A DNA stretch of 5,159 nt, from the NCBI GenBank assembly GCA_031272655.1, contig JAISTJ010000206.1, positions 1 through 5,159 on the forward strand, written 5' to 3'. Position numbers and translations under genes: made by a program. Within the stretch, counting starts at the first letter, position 1. Each line of letters begins with the position of its first letter. Of the stretch, positions 1 to 4,875 are shown in pieces. This stretch comes from Tannerella sp. (GTDB lineage: Bacteria > Bacteroidota > Bacteroidia > Bacteroidales > Tannerellaceae). The notes beneath the pieces were generated by a model. The model had not been told where the DNA came from and ran no database searches. It saw nothing but the letters and a program-made list of their open reading frames with translations.

Positions 1-885
1 ACCGGCATCGCGGCTGAGGGCTGTAATCTCATACCAGTAAGAAGCGGCGCTCCAGTCCGATTCAACCGTAAACACGGCGGGCGGACTGTATGTTTGGTTG
101 TTTATTTTTGTTGTTCTTAGTTGTTCTTTGTTTTTTGAGTTTGCAGAGTTTAGGGCGTTTGAGGAGTTTTCCGGATTGCCGGTTTCGTTGGTTTCAGCTG
201 TTTCTATTCCAAACTGCCGCATCAGGGACAGTGTCAGGTTGATATACGGTTGTGAGATGATGTCGCCCGTCAGGTGGAGGGTCAGGCCGTCGGTCATCAC
301 TGGGGCTGTCATAAGCAGGGCGGAAATATACTGGGAGCTGACGCCGCCGTCGAGGCTTATCTCGCCGCCTTGAAGCCGTCTGCCTCGGATATGAAGCGGG
401 GGGTAGCCCTCTTTTTCGGTGTATGAGATGTCGGCGCCGAGCTGCCGGAGTGCGTCCACAAGCAGGGCTATGGGGCGGTTTTTCATCCTCTCGGAACCTG
501 TCAGGATTACGTCGGTGACGGGGCATGAGGCGTAATAGGCTGTTAGAAAGCGCATTGCGGTGCCGGCGGGGCCGATATCCAATTTAGAATTGAGAATTGA
601 GAATTGAGAATTGAGATTGGCGGGGGCTGGATTGCTTCGTTCCTCGCAATGACGGGGGGTGGCGGGTTCGCATTGACGGGGACTGTCGGGTTCGCTATGA
701 CGGGGTTTGTCCGTTGATAGGGCCGAAATTAATGCGGTTGTATCGTCGCAATCGGAGATGTTTTTCAGGATTGCGGGGCGATTTGCAAGCGCATTCATCA
801 CAAGAACGCGGGCGCTGATGCTTTTTGACGCCGGCAAAGAAATATCAAAATCGAGCCTACGAGGTGCTCTAACCGTAATTATCAT
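1..885 (-). CDS. aroA: 3-phosphoshikimate 1-carboxyvinyltransferase (EPSP synthase), N-terminal 295 codons, C-terminus outside window
   Basis: This enzyme transfers the enolpyruvyl group of PEP to shikimate-3-phosphate in the cytoplasmic shikimate pathway. I read the minus-strand frame by hand and it is open from ATG 885-883 to the window edge. An in-frame TAG lies 42 bases upstream of that ATG. Family motifs in order: LPASKSISAR (residues 17-26, the substrate-binding Lys/Ser/Arg), ISDCDDT (43-49), DIGPAGTAMRFLTAY (103-117), GSERMKNRPI (130-139), SSQYISALLM (183-192) and VESDWSAASYWYEI (274-287). The style is that of Bacteroidota AroA. Two stretches do not look like enzyme. Residues about 57-101 are built from dispersed and 7-bp repeats, and residues about 230-268 are rich in Asn, Ser, Lys and Thr. 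Both keep the frame, so the gene could still be active, but this is inferred. The rest of the gene, including the C-terminal catalytic residues, is not visible. Start confidence is good because conserved sequence begins within about 15 residues. Confidence 0.95.
   Translation of the reverse strand, partial: MIITVRAPRRLDFDISLPASKSISARVLVMNALANRPAILKNISDCDDTTALISALSTDKPRHSEPDSPRQCEPATPRHCEERSNPAPANLNSQFSILNSKLDIGPAGTAMRFLTAYYASCPVTDVILTGSERMKNRPIALLVDALRQLGADISYTEKEGYPPLHIRGRRLQGGEISLDGGVSSQYISALLMTAPVMTDGLTLHLTGDIISQPYINLTLSLMRQFGIETAETNETGNPENSSNALNSANSKNKEQLRTTKINNQTYSPPAVFTVESDWSAASYWYEITALSRDAG
111..130 (-). repeat. Two-copy 10-bp tandem repeat in the second aroA insertion
   Basis: Two adjacent 10-mers, TTGTTCTTAG and TTGTTCTTTG, differ at one base. 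They lie in an A/T-rich stretch (about 93-195) that codes for the Asn/Ser/Lys/Thr-rich segment of AroA between the conserved QFGI and FTVESDW segments. From memory, that loop is roughly twenty residues shorter in related enzymes. The repeat suggests growth by local duplication, but two copies are weak evidence. Confidence 0.5.
587..614 (-). repeat. Four perfect copies of a 7-bp tandem repeat (GAATTGA) inside aroA
   Basis: On the plus strand GAATTGA occurs at 587-593, 594-600, 601-607 and 608-614 without a mismatch, followed by a decayed fifth unit at 615-620. On the coding (minus) strand it translates as part of NLNSQFSILNSKL (AroA residues about 90-102). A unit of seven is not a multiple of three, so gain or loss of one copy would shift the aroA frame. 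It lies directly between the dispersed repeat and the conserved DIGPAGTAMRF segment. Confidence 0.9.
629..705 (-). repeat. Dispersed RHCEERSNP-encoding repeat inside aroA: one perfect core plus two degenerate 24-bp units
   Basis: Positions 629-654 are the exact reverse complement of the 26-base cores at 4808-4833 and 4850-4875. On the minus strand, two related units precede it at 705-682 and 681-658, each starting CCCCGTCA and exactly 24 bases long. In the aroA frame the three units read PRHSEPDS, PRQCEPAT and PRHCEERS(NP). The core holds a short inverted repeat (ATTGC, ten bases, GCAAT). Five of its six reading frames lack a stop, so it can sit inside genes. Exact identity of the cores over 26 bases makes chance similarity implausible. 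Confidence 0.9.
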
Positions 886-908
886 AAATTTCAAACTTTT
901 TCGGAATA

Positions 909-916
909 CAAAAGTA
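909..916 (-). promoter_or_regulatory. Candidate aroA promoter, Bacteroidota -7 box
   Basis: On the minus strand 916-909 reads TACTTTTG, a full match to TAnnTTTG. It lies 23 bases upstream of the aroA ATG and would give a very short leader. I found no convincing TTTG at the -33 distance, only a TTTC about 22 bases upstream. No Shine-Dalgarno sequence is visible before the ATG, as is usual in this phylum. Confidence 0.45.
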
Positions 917-920
917 ATAT

Positions 921-947
921 TTTTGAAAAATTTTTTTTGAAAAATTT
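921..947. repeat. A/T-rich direct repeat (13 bases, 14-base period) between the divergent promoters
   Basis: TTTTGAAAAATTT occurs at 921-933 and again at 935-947, separated by one T. Each copy is almost self-complementary. The pair lies in the core of the 183-base gap between aroA and the rightward lipoprotein gene, overlapping the upstream parts of both candidate promoters. It may be an A-tract or UP-like element or a regulator site. No known operator is recognised. Confidence 0.5.
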
Positions 948-978
948 GCTAATAACAAAAAAGAATTTACTAATTTTG
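945..978 (+). promoter_or_regulatory. Promoter for the 1069-2760 lipoprotein gene (-33 TTTG, -7 TAATTTTG)
   Basis: TTTG at 945-948 and TAATTTTG at 971-978 match both halves of the Bacteroidota sigma consensus. The spacing is 22 bases, slightly longer than the usual 19-21. Transcription would start near 985, giving a leader of about 84 bases before ATG 1069. Confidence 0.6.
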
Positions 979-983
979 CGCAC

Positions 984-1023
984 CCGTCCGGGAGAATGGA
1001 CGGCTCGTAGATTACTAAGTAAT
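984..1023 (+). promoter_or_regulatory. Two small hairpins in the 5' leader of the 1069-2760 gene
   Basis: CCGTCC (984-989) pairs perfectly with GGACGG (998-1003) across an 8-base loop. ATTAC (1011-1015) pairs with GTAAT (1019-1023) across three bases. The first hairpin falls almost exactly at the predicted 5' end of the transcript, where it could protect the mRNA from decay. It has no T-run, so it is not a terminator. No known riboswitch or leader-peptide pattern is recognised. Confidence 0.45.
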
Positions 1024-1068
1024 TGAATAACACGATATAAACAAATTATAAATTAAAAAATTCACGTT

Positions 1069-2760
1069 ATGAACAAAAAAATCTTTTTGCCTGTACTGGC
1101 AATCATTGCAGTTTTTGCAATTTCTTCGTGCTCGGGTAAACTTACACCACTCACCGGGCAGTATGTCAAAGCAGAGCCGCAGCCCCTTGAGGCTATTGGC
1201 GGCAAGGTGCCGGTTACTATCAGCGCCACGTTCCCTGCCAAATGGTTTAACAAAAATGCCATTGTAACAGTAACCCCCGTTCTCCGCTACGATACAGGCG
1301 AGACATGGGGCACATCTTACACCTTCCAAGGCGAGAAGGTAAAAGCTAACAATCAGGTAGTTGACTACAAAAACGGCGGCAATGCCACCATGCGCACTAC
1401 CTTCGATTACATCCCCGCGATGAAAAAATCGGAGCTGTACCTCACCTTCGATGCCAAGATCAAGAACAAGACGGTGAAGCTGCCCGACCTGAAGATCGGC
1501 GAGGGCGTGATAGCTACCTCTGCGCTTGCAGACGCAGCTACGGCTAACCCGGCTGTCGGCGCCGACAAGTTCCAGCGCATCATCAAAGAGGCTTACGACG
1601 CCAACATCCTCTTCCTTATCCAGCAGGCCGAGCTTCGTTCAAAAGAGCTTAACAAGCAGGAAATCAGCGAGTGGAAGAACCTCGTTGAGAATGCAAACCA
1701 AGCTCCCAACCAGAACGTTGCGGTTGAAATCTCGGCTTACGCATCACCTGACGGCGGTTTAGACCTGAACGATAAATTGGCCGCCAAACGCGAAGGCAAC
1801 ACAGCTTCTTACATCAGCAAAGAACTGAAAAAGAGGAAGATAGACGTTCCCGTTGACGCTCACTACACAGCTGAAGACTGGGAAGGCTTCCAAGAGCTTG
1901 TTTCAAAATCGAACCTTCAGGACAAAGACCTTGTACTCCGCGTTTTGTCTATGTACAAAGATCCTGAGGAAAGGGAGCGCGAGATCAAAAACATTTCAAC
2001 GGTATTCAAATCGCTTGCAGAAGAGATACTTCCGCAGTTGCGCCGTTCACGCCTGATCGCTAACATTGAGATCATCGGCAAGTCGGACGAAGAGATAGCT
2101 TCGCTCGCAAAGAGCAATCCGGCCAATCTCAACATCGAAGAGATACTTTACGCTGCAACGCTGACTAACAGCGACGCCGAGAAAGAGGCTATCTACACGA
2201 AAGCAAGCAGCCTCTATCCCAACGACTACCGCACATGGAACAATATAGGCATACAGCGCTATATTGCAGGCGATTTCACCAAGGCAGAAGAGATGTTCAA
2301 CAAAGCAAACTCAATCAAGAACAACAGCGAATCGAACATCAACCTCGGACTGCTGTCGCTTTTGAAAGGCGATACGGACAAAGCCCAGCAGTTGCTCGGC
2401 AGCGCTTCAAATGTGCCCGAACTCGGCGAGGCTCTCGGCCTGCTCTATCTGCAGCAGGGCGACTATGCCAAGGCTGTTAGCGCATTCGCAGGCGCCAAGA
2501 CTAACAATGCCGCTTTAGCACAGTTGCTTACAAAGGACTATAGCGCTGCTGCCCAGACACTTAGCGCCGTTAAGAAACCGACCGCCGTAACAGACTATCT
2601 GAAAGCAATCGTTTCTGCACGCACCAACGACGCTACCGGCGCTGTCAGCAACCTCAAAGCAGCTATCAGCAAAGACCGCTCTTTGGCTAAAGAAGCTGCT
2701 AACGACCTCGAGTTCGCCAAACTTCTTGGAAACTCTTCATTTACAGACCTTTTAAGGTAA
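1069..2760 (+). CDS. Lipoprotein with OmpA-like domain and TPR repeats
   Basis: This is a 563-residue predicted outer-membrane lipoprotein. It has an N-terminal MNKK, a hydrophobic core and lipobox ISSC with Cys21 as the lipidated residue. The residues after Cys (SGKLTP) are not acidic, so it probably faces the periplasm. Residues about 40-150 look beta-rich. Residues about 185-260 fit an OmpA-like domain, with core ISAYASPDGGLDLNDKLAAK (221-240) followed by Arg241. The Asp that holds peptidoglycan in classical OmpA (GHTD type) is Ser here, while the Arg is kept. Then comes a segment with EDWEGF (269-274) and LPQLRRSRL (321-329), a pattern I associate with Bacteroidota OmpA-like proteins. TPR-like helices fill about 355-540, clearest at 383-450 (NDYRTWNNIGIQRYIAGDF, then SNINLGLLSLLKGDTDKA). 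The role is probably envelope scaffolding or assembly. The family is known but no gene name is justified. It has its own promoter and terminator. The start is fixed by the signal peptide. Confidence 0.9.
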   Translation: MNKKIFLPVLAIIAVFAISSCSGKLTPLTGQYVKAEPQPLEAIGGKVPVTISATFPAKWFNKNAIVTVTPVLRYDTGETWGTSYTFQGEKVKANNQVVDYKNGGNATMRTTFDYIPAMKKSELYLTFDAKIKNKTVKLPDLKIGEGVIATSALADAATANPAVGADKFQRIIKEAYDANILFLIQQAELRSKELNKQEISEWKNLVENANQAPNQNVAVEISAYASPDGGLDLNDKLAAKREGNTASYISKELKKRKIDVPVDAHYTAEDWEGFQELVSKSNLQDKDLVLRVLSMYKDPEEREREIKNISTVFKSLAEEILPQLRRSRLIANIEIIGKSDEEIASLAKSNPANLNIEEILYAATLTNSDAEKEAIYTKASSLYPNDYRTWNNIGIQRYIAGDFTKAEEMFNKANSIKNNSESNINLGLLSLLKGDTDKAQQLLGSASNVPELGEALGLLYLQQGDYAKAVSAFAGAKTNNAALAQLLTKDYSAAAQTLSAVKKPTAVTDYLKAIVSARTNDATGAVSNLKAAISKDRSLAKEAANDLEFAKLLGNSSFTDLLR

Positions 2761-2788
2761 TGAATTTATAAAACCCACTTTATTTGAG

Positions 2789-2830
2789 GAGGCGGAGAAA
2801 TTTGTTTCGGCAAGTCTCCGCCTCTTTTTT
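2789..2830 (+). terminator. Strong intrinsic terminator after the TPR/OmpA lipoprotein gene
   Basis: GAGGCGGAGA (2789-2798) pairs without mismatch with TCTCCGCCTC (2815-2824), giving a 10-bp G/C-rich stem. The 16-base loop can itself form a TTG/CAA helix, and six T follow (2825-2830). It starts 29 bases after the stop codon. The next gene begins only 14 bases after the T-run, so the hairpin occupies most of its upstream region. Confidence 0.9.
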
Positions 2831-2844
2831 AAACCTCCGGTGAA

Positions 2845-4779
2845 ATGAAACTTTACGTGTATCTTTTGTGCTTATTATCAGTGTGTTTATGGTCGTGCAA
2901 GGATTATGACGATGAGCTGTCGAAGCTTGAAAAAGAAATCGCAGATCTGAACAGGCAACTGAACAACCAGAACGGCGATATCAGCAATCTTCAGAGCGTC
3001 ATAAGCCTGCAGTCGGCTTACATGTCCGGCAAAACAATCGCTTCGGCAAACAGGACAACGGTCGGCAACTCCGAGTTTTTGGAGATAAAATTTACCGACG
3101 CAACGACCGTTCTGCTCCCTGTGGAAGTAGTTGAATCCCTGACAGTTAGTAATGACGAATATACTATCGTCCTGAAAGATGGCCAGACGTTGAAATTCAA
3201 TGTATCAGGCGATGTCGAGGTAACTAATGTGAGACCTGAAGGGATTGTGATTCTGACGCAGGAGGTGCGTTTTATGAAGAATACGGAGGTTTGTGTGGAG
3301 TTTCGGGTTAATCCGTCGAATGCCGTCTTTAACTATGACGTTACGTCGCCTTCATGTCAGGTTTTCCTCGACGCAGCCTTAAGGCTGCCTACCTATTCTT
3401 CTTATGTAACTCAGCCTGACAAGTTTTATTTATCGCGCGTTGAGCCTTCTCGCGACCGCAACGGCATCCTGAAAGAGGGTCAGTATAAGGCGTATATCAA
3501 AGACAGGGGCTATCACGAAGCGTATAAAACGGCTACTACGATAGTTATTTCGGCAGGTGTTCAGAATGATGAGGAAGTGATGGTTTCTTCCGCTGCAATT
3601 CCCATCGAAAGGAAGAAAAACACAGGGCTGCCGGTTGTCGTTATCAACACGCTGAACGGGGACGAGATCCGCGACAAAGTAACGTGGATGGCAGCGACTA
3701 TGAAAATCATCGGCTTCGGGGACTTTGACGATTACAGCGGGTCAATCACTATCCGCGGGCGCGGCAACTCCACATGGGTGGAATTTCCAAAGAAACCCTA
3801 CTCCATAAAATTAGATACAAAAAGTAAAATTCTCGGCATGCCGGAGCATAAACGATGGACACTGCTTGCCAATTATATTGACAGGACTTTGATTCGTAAT
3901 TATATAGCTTTTGAAGTGGCAAGAAGAACAGGTCTGGACTGGACGCCACGCGGACAGTTCGTAGAAGTGATGCTCAACGATGTGCATCTCGGCAATTATT
4001 ATCTTTGTGAATCTATTGAGATAGACGAAAACCGCATCAACATCACTAAAATGGGAGCGGAAGACCTTGATGAAGAATCTATTACAGGAGGCTACCTGTT
4101 TGAAATAGACAACAGTTTCGACGAGATCAACAAATTTCATTCTGCCATAACAAACAGCCCTATTATGTTTAAAGAGCCGGACGACAATGTTCTTCAACCG
4201 GCTCAGTTTGAATATGCCGTCAATTACATTGACTCAGTTGAAAAACTGCTGTATAACAAGGATTCTCTTGCCTCAAGGGCTTACGCGAATTTTTTAGATG
4301 ACACAACATTCATTGATTGGTGGTTTGTTTATGAAATAACTGGCAATGCCGAACCCATTAACCCTCGCAGCTGTTATATGTATAAAGACCGCTTGGGATT
4401 ACTTAAAATGGGACCTGTATGGGATTTCGATTTAGCGACATTCATACCTTCGCATACTTCTCGGTTTATGTGTACAGATGCCCTCTGGTATGGCAGGTTA
4501 TTCAGGGATCCTGTCTTTGTAAATAAAGCAAAAGAACGTTGGAAAAGATTTAAACCGGCTTTTGACGAAGTCGCAACTCTGATTGAAACCGAAAGCAATA
4601 AATTAATATTGTCGGAAGAGTTGAATAACGAGCTGTGGACTTATTATAGTAGGGTCTATACTAACGAGGAAGAAGAAAAATTAACATATCCGGAAGCGAT
4701 TGCAAACATGAAATATTTTTATCGTACCCGTCTCTCATGGCTCAATGAAAAAATACTTAGTTGGTATGTCAGTCCATGA
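2845..4779 (+). CDS. CotH-kinase-family surface lipoprotein with N-terminal coiled coil
   Basis: This is a 644-residue protein. The signal peptide ends in lipobox LWSC (Cys18), followed by KDYDDE, an acidic run like the Bacteroidota lipoprotein export signal, so surface exposure is likely. Residues about 20-58 form a heptad-like coiled coil (LSKLEKEIADLNRQL), and residues about 75-255 are beta-rich. The CotH domain covers about 260-635. Recognisable motifs are RGRGNSTW (304-311), PKKPYSIKLD (315-324), LLANYIDRTLIRNYIAFEVA (340-359), GNYYLCESIEI (383-393), NPRSCYMYKD (506-515) and GPVWDFDLA (523-531, probable metal-binding Asp), then LFRDPVF (552-558) and ERWKRFK (564-570). Characterised CotH proteins (Bacillus spores) are atypical protein kinases; the substrate here is unknown. 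The usual FGN after WDFDLA is TFI here. ATG 2845 is chosen because the signal peptide starts there. No Shine-Dalgarno site is seen. The stop codon lies inside a decayed copy of the dispersed repeat. Confidence 0.92.
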   Translation: MKLYVYLLCLLSVCLWSCKDYDDELSKLEKEIADLNRQLNNQNGDISNLQSVISLQSAYMSGKTIASANRTTVGNSEFLEIKFTDATTVLLPVEVVESLTVSNDEYTIVLKDGQTLKFNVSGDVEVTNVRPEGIVILTQEVRFMKNTEVCVEFRVNPSNAVFNYDVTSPSCQVFLDAALRLPTYSSYVTQPDKFYLSRVEPSRDRNGILKEGQYKAYIKDRGYHEAYKTATTIVISAGVQNDEEVMVSSAAIPIERKKNTGLPVVVINTLNGDEIRDKVTWMAATMKIIGFGDFDDYSGSITIRGRGNSTWVEFPKKPYSIKLDTKSKILGMPEHKRWTLLANYIDRTLIRNYIAFEVARRTGLDWTPRGQFVEVMLNDVHLGNYYLCESIEIDENRINITKMGAEDLDEESITGGYLFEIDNSFDEINKFHSAITNSPIMFKEPDDNVLQPAQFEYAVNYIDSVEKLLYNKDSLASRAYANFLDDTTFIDWWFVYEITGNAEPINPRSCYMYKDRLGLLKMGPVWDFDLATFIPSHTSRFMCTDALWYGRLFRDPVFVNKAKERWKRFKPAFDEVATLIETESNKLILSEELNNELWTYYSRVYTNEEEEKLTYPEAIANMKYFYRTRLSWLNEKILSWYVSP

Positions 4780-4875
4780 ACGAAGCAATCCGGAACTACG
4801 GGCGCCACGTCATTGCGAGGAACGAAGCAATCCAGAACTTCAGGTACCACGTCATTGCGAGGAACGAAGCAATCC
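4766..4875 (+). repeat. Tandem RHCEERSNP-encoding repeat at the CotH / third lipoprotein junction
   Basis: Two perfect 26-base cores, identical to the one in aroA, lie at 4808-4833 and 4850-4875 with an exact 42-base period. The 16-base spacers at 4792-4807 and 4834-4849 resemble each other (GGAACTACGGGCGCCA against AGAACTTCAGGTACCA). A first, shorter copy at about 4772-4791 keeps the last 14 bases of the core perfectly and lacks six bases (TGCGAG). All spacing is a multiple of three in the frame of the gene starting at 4766. It is not a CRISPR array, since the spacers are homologous and there are only three units. The core contains a 5-bp inverted repeat, ATTGC/GCAAT. Confidence 0.9.

Noticed and set aside
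98..526. Open frames on the plus strand and in another minus-strand frame over aroA
   Set aside because: They are shadows of aroA, whose own frame carries all the conserved motifs.
629..705. Repeat as a mark of a mobile element with transposase
   Set aside because: No transposase, terminal inverted repeats or target-site duplications are visible. The element is too short to be autonomous.
707..940. Plus-strand open frame of 77 residues
   Set aside because: It is antisense to the conserved N-terminus of AroA and to its promoter, with no homology recognisable.
1015..1329. Minus-strand open frames overlapping the lipoprotein start
   Set aside because: They lie opposite a well-supported signal peptide and domain and show no protein-like features.
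2788..2838. Riboswitch or attenuator before the CotH gene
   Set aside because: The only alternative fold found is a 5-bp pairing against a 10-bp perfect stem, and no ligand-binding core is recognised.
4808..4875. Short regularly spaced repeats that might be a CRISPR array
   Set aside because: There are only three units, the spacers are similar to each other, the same core occurs in aroA, and no cas genes are present. It is a tandem dispersed repeat.
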